NCBI GenBank assembly: GCA_947629825.1
Contig: CANRFF010000004.1
Span: 62,001-126,000 of the forward strand
Source of the DNA: an uncultured Anaeroplasmataceae bacterium
GTDB taxonomy: Bacteria > Bacillota_I > Bacilli_A > Acholeplasmatales > Anaeroplasmataceae
Direction of reading: 5' to 3'
DNA length: 64,000 nucleotides
This document shows, in pieces, positions 16,769-26,393 of the stretch. The translations under genes and the position numbers were made by a program. Below the pieces are notes generated by a model. That model saw only the letters and a list, made by a program, of their open reading frames with translations. It did no database searches and was not told where the DNA came from. Position 1 is the stretch's first letter. Every line of letters starts with the position of its first letter.

Positions 16769-18785
16769 CGAGTTTTTTGGAATAAATCCGATTCATTACC
16801 ACCGTGATTGCCGACGCAATCAACAATAACGATAAATATAAAATTCCCGCCGATTTATAAGAAAAAGCCAAATAAGAAATCGCCGTTTGAAAGGAGTGAT
16901 TCAAATATTCGTTTGCCCCAAACAACAACAAAACCCCCACCAAAATCGAACCGATCATACAAAAAGTCGTAATCAGAAAAGACTGAATGACGAAAATATT
17001 TCGCAAATTTCCCGGAGTAATTCCCAACGATTTCAGAATTCGGATTTTATTTTGATTGAAAGTGACGGAAAAACGAATAAACCCGATGAAAATCAACAAA
17101 GATAACACCACAAAAATCAAAGATACCGGCACCGCCACGGTTTTCATATAGACTTCTCTCAATTCAATGATGTTTTCCACCACCGAATCCAATTTCATCA
17201 TTTTCGATATCCGGATTCCCATAGAAGTAAAGTCGGAAATCAAGGAATCGACTTTAAAATAATTCTGATTCCCGGCCAAGATATATACATTCCCCCAGCC
17301 GTCTGTCTGATCATCGATCTTGTCCGACCAACCCAATAGTCTTTGAAAACCGGTATCTCGATTCAAAAACAACATCATATGAAGATCGGGAAACCGTTGA
17401 AAGCCCGGCGTATCCGCAGAAGCGAGCGTGTCCATAATTCCCGTAATCCGAAATACGACCGGATTTCCGGCCACAGGTTCCGCCGAAGTATAAATGAAAA
17501 AACGACGGTCGTCAAGAATCTTTTGAAAAACATTTTCTTGATCCATCTGATCTTCTTCGACCCACCCCAGTGCATAACAACCGTATTTGGTCAAAACAAT
17601 CTCGTCTTCCGTTTGCGGTAACCGACCGATCAGCGAAAAACCACACTGTTTACGTTGTTCTTCGGAAATACAGGAAATCCCTAAGCTCAGATTCCGATTC
17701 GACAGTTCTTTCAACCGACTCCGGTCGTCATCGTCATTATGATTATACGCAAACGATATTTCGTTGCTATGGTATGTCGGAATCACTTCCAGAGGAAAAA
17801 AGCGATCGATCATTTCCATTTCTTCATCCGAAAAACGACGGTCGTCCAAATACGTTCCTTCTTTTTGTAACCCGAAATAAGTAATGTTTTCACTTTGAAT
17901 CAATGATTTGGTTGCTTCGGTAATATCAAAAACATACATACTGATCGCCACCATCAACATCGCTATCCCAAGCACAAACGATATCATCGTGAAAATCAAC
18001 CGAACCATTCCTCTTCGAAACGATTCCGCCGCCATCCGAACCATAAATCGAAACGGTAATCTCGGTGGCCGGTTCATTTCCGTCTTTTCCATCTCGGAAC
18101 TTGAAACCAATTCCGTCTTGATTGTTTCTTTCTTGATCCTTCCTTCTTCGATTTGAAGAATCTGATCTCCGTATTTTTCCGAAAGAACCTTATCATGACT
18201 GACCACAATCACCAGTCTTTCCCGGGAAATCTCTTTTAATATCTTCAAAATCCCTTCCGCATTCTCTTCGTCCAACGATCCCGTCGGTTCATCGCAGATC
18301 ATCACTTTCGAATCTTTCAACAATGCCCGGGCGATCGCCACCCTTTGACGTTGTCCTCCGCTCAAATGATAGATCTTCTCTTTTAAAATATCTTCCGGTA
18401 ATCCCAACCGTTTCATCACTTCTTTGATTTCTTCTTCGTTGATTTCTTTCTTTTGAAGTCTCAGTCCCATTACCATATTTTCAAATACCGAAAACTCCGG
18501 AATCAAATTGATATTCTGGAACACAATTCCGAAATAATGGTTTCGGAAAATCGCTTTTTCTTTCGCTTTCAAATGCGTTACATCTTTTCCGTCGATATCA
18601 ATCGTTCCGCTACTTACTTCATCCTGTAAAGAAATCAAATTCAACAATGTTGTTTTTCCGCCACCGCTTTCTCCGACCACAAAATACAATCCTTGAGAGG
18701 CAAAGGTCAGATTGATATTTTTCAATGCTTCCGTTTTTCTTCTTTTCGTCTGATAGGTTTTTGTCACATTCCGAAGTCTGATCAT
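16749..18785 (-). CDS. MacB-like ABC transporter, fused ATPase and FtsX-type permease
   Basis: 678 residues. Residues 1-225 form the ATPase: Walker A GESGGGKTT, signature LSGGQRQR, Walker B VMICDEPTGSLD, His switch VVSHD. A membrane helix near 260-285, a large extracytoplasmic domain (~290-540) and three C-terminal helices (~545-670, FtsX/MacB permease) follow. Such proteins act as mechanotransmitters or export peptides, lipids or drugs and usually work as dimers. Neighbouring genes encode AWY-type secreted proteins, possible clients. The SD AGGGAGAAAAG lies before ATG 18785. Confidence 0.85.
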   Translation of the reverse strand: MIRLRNVTKTYQTKRRKTEALKNINLTFASQGLYFVVGESGGGKTTLLNLISLQDEVSSGTIDIDGKDVTHLKAKEKAIFRNHYFGIVFQNINLIPEFSVFENMVMGLRLQKKEINEEEIKEVMKRLGLPEDILKEKIYHLSGGQRQRVAIARALLKDSKVMICDEPTGSLDEENAEGILKILKEISRERLVIVVSHDKVLSEKYGDQILQIEEGRIKKETIKTELVSSSEMEKTEMNRPPRLPFRFMVRMAAESFRRGMVRLIFTMISFVLGIAMLMVAISMYVFDITEATKSLIQSENITYFGLQKEGTYLDDRRFSDEEMEMIDRFFPLEVIPTYHSNEISFAYNHNDDDDRSRLKELSNRNLSLGISCISEEQRKQCGFSLIGRLPQTEDEIVLTKYGCYALGWVEEDQMDQENVFQKILDDRRFFIYTSAEPVAGNPVVFRITGIMDTLASADTPGFQRFPDLHMMLFLNRDTGFQRLLGWSDKIDDQTDGWGNVYILAGNQNYFKVDSLISDFTSMGIRISKMMKLDSVVENIIELREVYMKTVAVPVSLIFVVLSLLIFIGFIRFSVTFNQNKIRILKSLGITPGNLRNIFVIQSFLITTFCMIGSILVGVLLLFGANEYLNHSFQTAISYLAFSYKSAGILYLSLLLIASAITVVMNRIYSKKLEKTEDL

Positions 18786-18921
18786 TTCTTTTCTCCCTCA
18801 TTTTACCATATTTATGTTTCGACATTTTTCTACATTTAAAAATGTTTTCGGGAATTAAAAAACAAAAAAATAATTAAATTACTACTTTATCATTATAATC
18901 GATTCCTTTTTTCTTTGCAAG

Positions 18922-18951
18922 AAAAAAAGCGGTGATTTTTCAACCGCTTTT
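18922..18951 (-). terminator. Intrinsic terminator after the AWY protein operon
   Basis: AAAGCGGT / ACCGCTTT stem, T-rich tail on the minus strand, about 20 bp beyond the stop at 18970. Confidence 0.8.
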
Positions 18952-18969
18952 CCTTTTGAAAATCGCTAT

Positions 18970-20886
18970 TTAACTCTCGCAATCCGCTGTTCTCGCCTGT
19001 TGTTTGTCTCCGTTTCCAAGCAACGTCAACGCCAGTCCGTTTTCTTCCGGCTCCACAAAGTAATAAACAATATCCGTTTCCCCGTTTTTCTTTCTCCGGA
19101 AATAGAACACTACGGCATTTGAACTCGTTCCGTCAATCGCAAATAAAACATCACTCAGATCGTCCGCAATATTCAAAGACGTATCGTAAACAAAATCCAC
19201 ATCCGTAATTTCTCCGCTGTATTCTTGAGAAGAACCGCCGGCAGCACCGATATCCAAATACCAGAAATAGGCTCCGTTACTTCCCGTATCTCTGGATAAC
19301 ACAAATTCATAACAGTCATCAATCATTTCCTGTGTGATTTCTACAGTAAAATAATACGCCAATCCCATGTCCTCTTTAAAATTATATACTTCGTTATTCA
19401 GTCGGATTTCTCCTGTTCCGTAAGTCAATCCTCCGAATGTATTCGCATCGATGATTGCGGTCGGATCCGTCATTGAACTGCTATAGTCCCCTGTGACCGT
19501 CCCATCCGGGTGGGTGATCTTTGCACTTCTGGTCAAATAACTCAAAGTAAAATTTTCTCCGTTGTTCGGATTCACAATGATAAACTTCAACGTCCCTGTT
19601 TTTTGAGGAACAAACCAGATACATCTTCTCGGTACGATAATCGTTTCAAATTGTTTTCCCCACAACGTTCCGTTTTCAATCGTTACCAAATTATTATGAG
19701 TATCTATTTTCGATTGTAATCTTAACGTATAAATCTCCGATTCCGGACTATTGAACGTCGCATCGATAATGTTTTGATCCGGCGCTTCATAATACTGGTC
19801 ATAATCTTGATACGGCAACGAGAAAATCGATTTGGTCGCACCGGCCGGATGATAAAATGAAGTGAGATCTATATTTTGTTTATTTTTCGTATTGATCTTC
19901 AAATCACCACCGATATAATATCCCATATTATTGTCGGCGGCTTTTTCTCCAACGATACTTCCGTCGGAAGTGGCTGCTTCCCCGGTTCCCTGAAACGGCA
20001 AATATTGTTTGTTTGCCAATTCCGAAGCTCCGAAAAGCGAAATCATACGATCGTTGAGTTCAGACAAATCCGTCGCTGTTCCGTATCCCGGCCCACCGGC
20101 TCCCGGACGATCCTGCCATTCCAGTTTATTTGTATCATAAGAACCGATCAACGCATATTCGCTCACTTTTTGGTTTTCCAAATGAGAAATGCCCACTTTG
20201 GATAATTGAATCTGCGAATAAGTAACCCCGATATTTTGTAAGGTGGCTCCGGCATATCCCGCTACGATTCCAATCAAAGTGGAACTTGCGGAAGATTCCA
20301 CCTGCACATTATCCAAATCGAAATTCGCAACCGAATTGATCTTGCTGGAATATGTCGCACCTTCCGGCAAATTCAACGATCCGCTGTCGCCAACTACTCC
20401 GAAGAATCCGACAATCGCTCCCAAATCATCGAAACTTTCCAATGCCGGACGAGTTTTCAGCGTCGTCAGATTATTCGATGTCACCGCATTGGAAATCACA
20501 CAGTCTTTTCCGTCGAAATGCCCGATAAACGGATATTTTTCCGTCCCGATCGGCGGAATTGCCAACCCGTTCATATCGATATTGTCAATCCCGTCGGCCA
20601 CTTCGAAATAATATTGTTTTACCTTGGTGCCTTCGCTATCTTCTTCCGTTTGCGTATTAAACGTTCCCAGATACTGTAACCATGCCAAATTATACATATG
20701 GATTCGGTTCGTCAACAGATAAGGAGATTCCGCAGAACCGTTTCCGCCCGCAAAATACGCTCCTTTGACCCGCCCGTCCAACGAATGAAATTGATTGTCC
20801 ATATACCATGCGAAACAAAAAATCACAACCAGACTCAAACTCAGTAAAGACGCAATTCCGATAATCATCATTTTCAGTTTTTTCAT
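18970..20886 (-). CDS. Large membrane-anchored secreted protein, AWY signal type
   Basis: 638 residues. An N-terminal hydrophobic stretch ends in FCFAWYMDNQFHS, then an extracytoplasmic body with GLUG-like features (PYLLTNRIHMYNLAWLQYLGTFN, IPPIGTEKYPFIGHFDG, beta-strand and Gly/Asn rich). This pattern occurs in surface adhesin-like proteins. Lacks a lipobox and LPXTG motif. SD AAAGGAGG precedes ATG 20886, one base after the stop of the upstream gene, so the two are co-expressed. Possibly a cell-surface fibre or adhesin; no enzyme motif is visible. Confidence 0.6.
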   Translation of the reverse strand: MKKLKMMIIGIASLLSLSLVVIFCFAWYMDNQFHSLDGRVKGAYFAGGNGSAESPYLLTNRIHMYNLAWLQYLGTFNTQTEEDSEGTKVKQYYFEVADGIDNIDMNGLAIPPIGTEKYPFIGHFDGKDCVISNAVTSNNLTTLKTRPALESFDDLGAIVGFFGVVGDSGSLNLPEGATYSSKINSVANFDLDNVQVESSASSTLIGIVAGYAGATLQNIGVTYSQIQLSKVGISHLENQKVSEYALIGSYDTNKLEWQDRPGAGGPGYGTATDLSELNDRMISLFGASELANKQYLPFQGTGEAATSDGSIVGEKAADNNMGYYIGGDLKINTKNKQNIDLTSFYHPAGATKSIFSLPYQDYDQYYEAPDQNIIDATFNSPESEIYTLRLQSKIDTHNNLVTIENGTLWGKQFETIIVPRRCIWFVPQKTGTLKFIIVNPNNGENFTLSYLTRSAKITHPDGTVTGDYSSSMTDPTAIIDANTFGGLTYGTGEIRLNNEVYNFKEDMGLAYYFTVEITQEMIDDCYEFVLSRDTGSNGAYFWYLDIGAAGGSSQEYSGEITDVDFVYDTSLNIADDLSDVLFAIDGTSSNAVVFYFRRKKNGETDIVYYFVEPEENGLALTLLGNGDKQQARTADCES

Positions 20887-20887
20887 C

Positions 20888-21601
20888 TTATGCTACCTCC
20901 TTTACATTGAAAGTAACATCTTGTCTGAACACAAGTTCTCCGTTTTCGGACAAATCCACATGATCCAAATTATTACTGTAAAAATAATTCAACGAAATTT
21001 CGTGATAAAAAATCACATAATAATACCTTGTCGGATCCGTCGTTGCGATCAGTTCATACTGCAATACCTGTTTTTTCTCTTGTTTCGGTGTCAGCCCGTC
21101 TTCTTCGAGTTCGACAAAACTGTCTTCTGTTCCCGTTATCGTATGCGTAACGGTATCGGAAGTCTCTGTCGGAGATCCCAAATTCGCAAAACTGATAATA
21201 TTGCTGACATAATTGTTATGAGAAGCATCGGGATATGTCGTCGAATATTCCCGATGAGAACATTGAATTTCGAAAAGCGCATCCGTCGGTCCTTGTTGTG
21301 CCTGTAAAGAAAGTTCAACCACAATCGCATTATTCGCCGTCGCCGCCAAAAGAGAATCGTAAATCGGCATCGTCGTCGGTTCTTTGCCGTCTTTGGCATA
21401 CGTAATCCGATCTCCTTCTTTTCTGGCTTCGTAAAAGCGGATCTCGGCCGTCAGATTACGATCCTGAGACAAAATGGTCAGCGAATTGACATCGGCTTGG
21501 ACGTTTTGGATATACCACGCATAGGAAACCAAAATAAAAACCAAAAGACCCATGGTCAAAGAAATACATGATAAGATTAAATTGGCTTTTTTCTCGTTCA
21601 T
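20888..21601 (-). CDS. Membrane-anchored secreted protein, AWY signal type
   Basis: About 237 residues from ATG 21601 (MNEKKANLILSCISL). The membrane segment ends SYAWYIQNVQAD, followed by a beta-rich soluble domain. The same [AG]WY-x-[QD]N signature marks the proteins encoded at 18970-20886 and 15225-15640. First gene of a two-gene operon with its own promoter. Similar N-termini occur in pilin-like and TasA-like exported proteins, but homology is not certain. Confidence 0.55.
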   Translation of the reverse strand: MNEKKANLILSCISLTMGLLVFILVSYAWYIQNVQADVNSLTILSQDRNLTAEIRFYEARKEGDRITYAKDGKEPTTMPIYDSLLAATANNAIVVELSLQAQQGPTDALFEIQCSHREYSTTYPDASHNNYVSNIISFANLGSPTETSDTVTHTITGTEDSFVELEEDGLTPKQEKKQVLQYELIATTDPTRYYYVIFYHEISLNYFYSNNLDHVDLSENGELVFRQDVTFNVKEVA

Positions 21602-21664
21602 CTTACCCCACACCTTTTGATTCAAATCGATATCTTTTTTGTTTCACGGAATACTTTACTTAAT

Positions 21665-21693
21665 ATTATATTCCTTTTTGTTTTTTTTATCAA
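21665..21693 (-). promoter_or_regulatory. Promoter of the AWY protein operon
   Basis: Minus strand TTGATA (21688-21693), 17-bp spacer, TATAAT (21665-21670). Confidence 0.75.
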
Positions 21694-21744
21694 CTTTCAA
21701 AATGAGATTTCTTATTTTCGAAACTTCTCATTTTTGACGAATTA

Positions 21745-21753
21745 TGATACAAT
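21745..21753 (+). promoter_or_regulatory. Extended -10 promoter of the U32 gene
   Basis: TGATACAAT with no good -35. It gives a very short leader before ATG 21769. The same 13-base context TATGATACAATGA occurs at the mnmE promoter. Confidence 0.6.
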
Positions 21754-21768
21754 GACACCGGTGATATT

Positions 21769-24018
21769 ATGAAAGAACTCCTTGCGCCCGCAGGAAATTT
21801 CGAATCCCTTGTCGCAGCAATTTCCAATGGGGCAGACGCCGTCTATTTGGGATATAAATCCTTTGGCGCCCGAGCCTATGCCGACAACTTCGATTTGGAA
21901 GAATTACAACGTGCCGTAGATTACGCTCATTTGCGAAAAGTCAAAATCTACGTAACCTTGAATACCATCGTTTTCGAAAACGAACTCTCGGAAGTTTATT
22001 CGCTGATGGATCGATTCTATCAAATCGGAGTCGATGCATTGATTGTACAGGATTTGGCCTTGATTGAATACGGGTTACATCATCTACCGCAAATGGAAAT
22101 TCATTGTTCGACACAAATGGGAATCGACGATGTCGAAGGCGCCCTGTTTTTCAAACGTTGGGGCGTTCACCGCATTGTTCTTGCCAGAGAAACCTCTTGG
22201 AAAACCGCCAAAAAAATCAAAGAAGAAACTCAACTTTCCATCGAAATTTTCATTCACGGGGCGCTCTGTGTTTCTTATTCCGGAAATTGTCTGATGTCCG
22301 GTTTGATCGGTTCCCGCAGCGGAAATCGGGGAAGGTGCGTCGGCGCCTGCAGGAAAGCGTATCGTCTCGTCAATCAAACCACCGGAACAATTTATCCCAA
22401 ATCCTATTTGTTATCCATGAAAGATCTCAATACCCTGAACAATCTTTCTTCTTTGGATTTTGCCGATTCTTTTAAAATCGAAGGCCGAATGAAAGAAGCG
22501 ACCTATGTAGCCAATGTCGTCAAAAGTTATCGACAACAGATCGACCATCCCGATTCGGATCTTTCTTCTTTACAACAAGATTTACTGAAAACTTTTCACC
22601 GGACATATACCAAAGGATATCTGTTGGATGAAAAACCGAAAAATATGGTTCAAAGTCGCCAACCGAATCACTGTGGATTTCCCATCGGAATCATTGAAGG
22701 AAAAAATTCTTTGGGATATCGTTTGTCTTTAACTTATCCGCTCGCTCAAAACGATATCATCCGGATTCGTCATCAACCCCGGGATATTCTTCTTCCGGTA
22801 ACCAAAATATACAACCGAAAAAAAGAACTGATTCGTCAGGCAACCAAAGAATGTTGGATTCCCGTCAAAGAACCGCTTGCGATCGGCGATATCGTCGATA
22901 AATTTCAGGAAACTTCTTATCTGAAAGAACTGAAATCCACCTATCCCAAAGAATTTCGACGGTTTCCTTTGGATATCGTCGTTTCCGGCCAAGCCAGAGA
23001 ATGTCTCGAATTGACAGTTACCTGTGAAGATACCATGCTTTCTTATTCTTCTTCTTTTCGTTTGGAAGAAGCCAAAACCACTCCGACAACCGAAGAAGAT
23101 TTTGCTCGTTCGTTCGGCAAATTATCCGATAGCGTCTACGAATTACGCCGGTTATCCTACTTAGTCAAAAATTGTTTTATCCCCGTCGGAAAAATCAATG
23201 AACTCCGTCGATCCGTCATTTCGCAACTCAATGCGAAAAGAATCCTTTGTCAAAGACACAAAAATGTCGAACCGCTTCCGTTCGTGCCGATCGTATTTGC
23301 GCAACAAGAACCGCAACTGGCTGTTTTCGCTACCACGGAAGAACAGAAAAAAGCCGCCGAAGATTGTCAAATTCGCATTATTTATACTCCGGCGCAAATG
23401 ATCGAAAGAAATCATGCGGACTACCGAAACTCTTCCGATACCGTCTTGGTCGGCGGATACGGAGCGCTTGTTGCCTGTGACGATAAAACCATCGTTACGG
23501 ATTACTCTTTTAACGTTACCAACGCCCAAACCGTTTCTCTTTTGCACCGAAACCACGTTCATCGGATTACGCTTTCTTATGAACTGAATTTTACGCAAAT
23601 TCAACAACTTTTGGCTTCTTATGCCCGTCAAAACGGCGGATACCCGAATGTCGAACTCATCGTCTACGGCAGGGCGCCTCTTATGGTCAGCAAATACTGC
23701 CCCATTTCGCATGAAAAATCTTGCGGTTTATGTCGGAAAAATTCTTTTGCCATTCAAGACGACTACGCCACTTTTCCGATTCTGACCCATACAGACTGTT
23801 CCGTAACGATTCTCAACTCCAAAACGCTCAACTTGATCGATGAACTCGAAAAAATCAAACATATCTCGGTATTCCGTCTCCAATTCACAACCGAAAATTA
23901 CGACGAAACGTATCAAATTATTCGCCAATATCAACACAAATTAAAAACGAAAGAGCCTACCGAACTCTTTCGCTCTTCCACGGATACCCATGGTCATTTT
24001 TATCATGAAACTTTATAA
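21769..24018 (+). CDS. Peptidase U32 family protein (RlhA-like RNA hydroxylation protein)
   Basis: 749 residues, plus strand. N-terminal U32 core begins MKELLAPAGNFESLVAAI with DAVYLGYKSFGARAYADNF and the LNTIVFENE block. The conserved cysteine cluster is HGALCVSYSGNC ... RGRCVGACRKAYRL. Long members with an extra C-terminal region include RlhA, which hydroxylates C2501 of 23S rRNA; shorter ones (TrhO/TrhP type) modify tRNA U34. Length favours the RlhA type, but the substrate is inferred. Late cysteines (KYCPISHEKSCGLCRK) may complete an Fe-S or zinc site. SD GGTGAT. The 3' end overlaps the convergent aminotransferase gene by 6 bp. Confidence 0.85.
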   Translation: MKELLAPAGNFESLVAAISNGADAVYLGYKSFGARAYADNFDLEELQRAVDYAHLRKVKIYVTLNTIVFENELSEVYSLMDRFYQIGVDALIVQDLALIEYGLHHLPQMEIHCSTQMGIDDVEGALFFKRWGVHRIVLARETSWKTAKKIKEETQLSIEIFIHGALCVSYSGNCLMSGLIGSRSGNRGRCVGACRKAYRLVNQTTGTIYPKSYLLSMKDLNTLNNLSSLDFADSFKIEGRMKEATYVANVVKSYRQQIDHPDSDLSSLQQDLLKTFHRTYTKGYLLDEKPKNMVQSRQPNHCGFPIGIIEGKNSLGYRLSLTYPLAQNDIIRIRHQPRDILLPVTKIYNRKKELIRQATKECWIPVKEPLAIGDIVDKFQETSYLKELKSTYPKEFRRFPLDIVVSGQARECLELTVTCEDTMLSYSSSFRLEEAKTTPTTEEDFARSFGKLSDSVYELRRLSYLVKNCFIPVGKINELRRSVISQLNAKRILCQRHKNVEPLPFVPIVFAQQEPQLAVFATTEEQKKAAEDCQIRIIYTPAQMIERNHADYRNSSDTVLVGGYGALVACDDKTIVTDYSFNVTNAQTVSLLHRNHVHRITLSYELNFTQIQQLLASYARQNGGYPNVELIVYGRAPLMVSKYCPISHEKSCGLCRKNSFAIQDDYATFPILTHTDCSVTILNSKTLNLIDELEKIKHISVFRLQFTTENYDETYQIIRQYQHKLKTKEPTELFRSSTDTHGHFYHETL

Positions 24019-25242
24019 ACACTCTTTGATGATTTTCGGAAGTTTACGGCATTCTTCTACGGACAAAGACGATATCGATACCCGCAAACACGAATCCATC
24101 GGAACAATATAAACTTTTCTGCGCACCAAATTTTCGTAGGTTTTCTGCGGATCGGGTGCCGGAATGGTAATGAAAAATCCACAAGTAAACGGCAACGTTT
24201 TTAATCCCGCTTTTTCCGCTTCTTCCAAAAAAGTTCTTGACCGCAATTTCAATAAATTTCTCGCCCGTTCCAACTCTTCTTCAAAAGATTGTCTTCGCTC
24301 GGCATTCAAAAACACTTTTGACACGACATTCATCCCCAGATTTGTCGCCATAGACCATTTGGCTCTGGCGGAAAATTCCGCTGCCCGTTCAAAGTCGTCT
24401 AAAATTTCTTGATCCGGACATACCGCAATCTGCGCTCCGACTCTCAATCCGTATAATCCCAACGTTTTCGAACCGCTGAACGCCAAAATCGAAAGAACAT
24501 ACGGAGGAAGTTTTTTCAATAACCGCAAATGCTTTCTGGTATCTTCGAATCCCCGATCGTCATAATCGATATAAGCCAAATCATAAAGAAAAACAAAAGG
24601 CGTTTGTTCATCGGCCACTTCGGCAATAATGGCAATCAGACTTTCCCATTCCGCATCGGTCATACAATATCCCGTCGGATTGTGGCAGGGGTCATTCAAC
24701 ACAAAAACCACTCTGCCCTGTCGCTTTTTACAACGAAGCATCTGGTTGCGGACACTTTTCAAATTGAACTGCGTCCCGTCAAACAAATCATACGTTTCGT
24801 AGGAAGCAAAATTTTCATAGGCAAACTGAATATAGTTACTCCACATATAATTCGGCAACAAGACCACATCATTCGGATTCAGATAATCCGAAAACGTATT
24901 GGATATCGCTCCGCTGCCGCCGGGAGTCGCAATAACCCGACACCCATATTCACTCGTAAATTCTTCATAGGCATCTCTGAACACCCAGCGAAGAACCGCT
25001 TCTTGAAAATCCGGATTTCCTTTGGTGGTAGAATAGGCATATTTTTCTTCATTGTTCAATTCAAACAGTGCCTGATTTACACTTCGGAAGGTCATCAGTT
25101 GCCCGGTTTCATCATAAAGCATTCCAATCGTCCCGTCGGAAATCGTCGGGTCTTTTTTCTTGGCGACTTTGGCCTGTGCGGACAAAGTCAAAATCGTACT
25201 GGTGTCTTTTTTGGACTCACTGTGCTGCGATAATACTTTCAT
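24013..25242 (-). CDS. Class I/II pyridoxal-phosphate aminotransferase
   Basis: 409 residues with the fold-type I aminotransferase layout: TPGGSGAISNTF (phosphate-binding loop), LNDPCHNPTGY (the NP.NPTG motif), YDLAYIDYD, the PLP lysine in FSGSKTLGLYGLR, and the C-terminal Arg that binds the carboxylate in CLRVSI. It resembles aromatic or broad-specificity amino-acid aminotransferases; the exact substrate cannot be read from sequence. Single gene, convergent with the U32 gene. Confidence 0.85.
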   Translation of the reverse strand: MKVLSQHSESKKDTSTILTLSAQAKVAKKKDPTISDGTIGMLYDETGQLMTFRSVNQALFELNNEEKYAYSTTKGNPDFQEAVLRWVFRDAYEEFTSEYGCRVIATPGGSGAISNTFSDYLNPNDVVLLPNYMWSNYIQFAYENFASYETYDLFDGTQFNLKSVRNQMLRCKKRQGRVVFVLNDPCHNPTGYCMTDAEWESLIAIIAEVADEQTPFVFLYDLAYIDYDDRGFEDTRKHLRLLKKLPPYVLSILAFSGSKTLGLYGLRVGAQIAVCPDQEILDDFERAAEFSARAKWSMATNLGMNVVSKVFLNAERRQSFEEELERARNLLKLRSRTFLEEAEKAGLKTLPFTCGFFITIPAPDPQKTYENLVRRKVYIVPMDSCLRVSISSLSVEECRKLPKIIKECL

Positions 25243-25261
25243 AGAAATCCCTCCGCCATTG

Positions 25262-25270
25262 ATTATATCA
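25262..25270 (-). promoter_or_regulatory. Extended -10 promoter of the aminotransferase gene
   Basis: Minus strand TGATATAAT about 20 bp before ATG 25242; no clear -35. Confidence 0.5.
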
Positions 25271-25340
25271 TTTTATTCCTGCGGAAAAAAGCACCAATTC
25301 GTTTTTTCGTGCCAAGCGCTTAAAACATCAAAAAATAATA

Positions 25341-25352
25341 CCCCCCCCCCCC
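25341..25352. repeat. C12/G12 homopolymer between divergent genes
   Basis: Twelve Cs in the context ATA-C12-TATT, about 100 bp upstream of both the aminotransferase start and the LytTR promoter. Confidence 0.9.
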
Positions 25353-25442
25353 TATTTAATTGGATTTTGACAACTTTTGAAAATTTTTTCATTTTTCGGT
25401 CGTTTAAATGTAACAAAATGCTTGATAATTGTCATTTATTTT

Positions 25443-25472
25443 TTGTCGATTTTTGTAAAAATTTGTTATACT
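25443..25472 (+). promoter_or_regulatory. Promoter of the LytTR gene
   Basis: TTGTCG (25443-25448), 18-bp spacer, TATACT (25467-25472). An AGAGGTGAT ribosome site follows before the start. Confidence 0.5.
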
Positions 25473-25508
25473 TTTGGTAGAGAGTCGTTGACAAAAGAGG
25501 TGATCCGT

Positions 25509-26198
25509 TTGAAGATGTTTTTTTTAAATGATCAAAAAGATGTGACCAAAGAATTGTGTGATTGCATTATGGAAATCTATCCCGACTTTCAAATTGTCTT
25601 GTTCGATACCGTCCGTGATCTGAAATCCGCCGTTTTGAAAACCGGGGCCGCCGTTGTCTTTATCAACGTCATCGTTCCGGATTGTTTGGGAATTGCGCTG
25701 GCCAATCAAATCAATCAATTCAATCCGATTTTGCCGATTATTCTATATAGTAATTATTCTTATGAAAATTTTGACGTATATGAGGCGAAACACGTTTACT
25801 TTTTGGAAAGTCCGTTTCGTCTGGAAAAAATCAAAAAAGCCGTCAACTATGCGATTAAATATCTGAATCATCTCTTTTTTTCTTATTTTATCGGAAAAAA
25901 AGAATACCACTGCCCTTTGGACTCGATTTGTTATTTTGAATCCTTCGGAAGAAAAATCAGATTGGTCGGTACTTGTTCCACCAATTTGTTTTATCATAAA
26001 CTGGACGACGTGGAAGCCCGTTTGTCTCTTCCGTTTCTTCGGGTCAGCAAATATTTTTTGATCAATCCGATTTTTATCCGGCAAATTGTCGGAAATAAAA
26101 TCTATCTGAAACAAATCGACAATGAGGATTCCGTATCGGAAATATCCATTACGAAGAATTACAAAGAAAATGTATCCAATTTCCAACTTTTTATCTGA
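25509..26198 (+). CDS. LytTR response regulator with a degenerate receiver
   Basis: About 229 residues. Residues 1-120 have the receiver fold (MKMFFLNDQK..., then VVFINVIVPDCLG), but the phosphoacceptor Asp of the usual FLD-x-x-MP motif is replaced by Asn (FINVIVP). Residues ~125-229 form the LytTR DNA-binding domain (SICYFESFGRKIRLVG ... FLRVSKYFLINPIFI). TTG 25509 is the likely start, eight bases after AGAGG; ATG 25515 is an alternative, and a longer upstream frame has no SD. No histidine kinase gene is adjacent. It ends in TGA. Likely a phosphorylation-independent regulator of unknown targets. Confidence 0.8.
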   Translation: MKMFFLNDQKDVTKELCDCIMEIYPDFQIVLFDTVRDLKSAVLKTGAAVVFINVIVPDCLGIALANQINQFNPILPIILYSNYSYENFDVYEAKHVYFLESPFRLEKIKKAVNYAIKYLNHLFFSYFIGKKEYHCPLDSICYFESFGRKIRLVGTCSTNLFYHKLDDVEARLSLPFLRVSKYFLINPIFIRQIVGNKIYLKQIDNEDSVSEISITKNYKENVSNFQLFI

Positions 26199-26213
26199 CA
26201 TTTCAGTCTTTGA

Positions 26214-26250
26214 CAAAAAGGTGTGTTTGTTTTGAAAACACACTTTTTTT
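26214..26250 (+). terminator. Intrinsic terminator after the LytTR gene
   Basis: AAAGGTGTGTTT pairs with AAACACACTTT, followed by Ts on the plus strand. Confidence 0.85.
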
Positions 26251-26262
26251 ATCAGGTAAAAA

Positions 26263-26278
26263 TCGGGTGATGATACGA
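26263..26278 (+). repeat. Left 16-bp direct repeat flanking the AbrB/ABC cassette
   Basis: TCGGGTGATGATACGA. Matches 28653-28668 with one mismatch, same orientation, at the other side of the AT-rich three-gene cassette. Confidence 0.6.
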
Positions 26279-26393
26279 CCACTTAAACTTTCATCAAAAT
26301 AAGCAATTCAGCACGCTTGAAATTTATTTGCAACAAAACGAGTGTAAATTACTGTTGCAAATTGTTGCAAATATGGCATTTTTTCTCCTTTAA

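Noticed and set aside
25377-25508. Upstream extension of the LytTR protein
   Set aside because: The extension covers the promoter and has no ribosome site; TTG 25509 has a good one.
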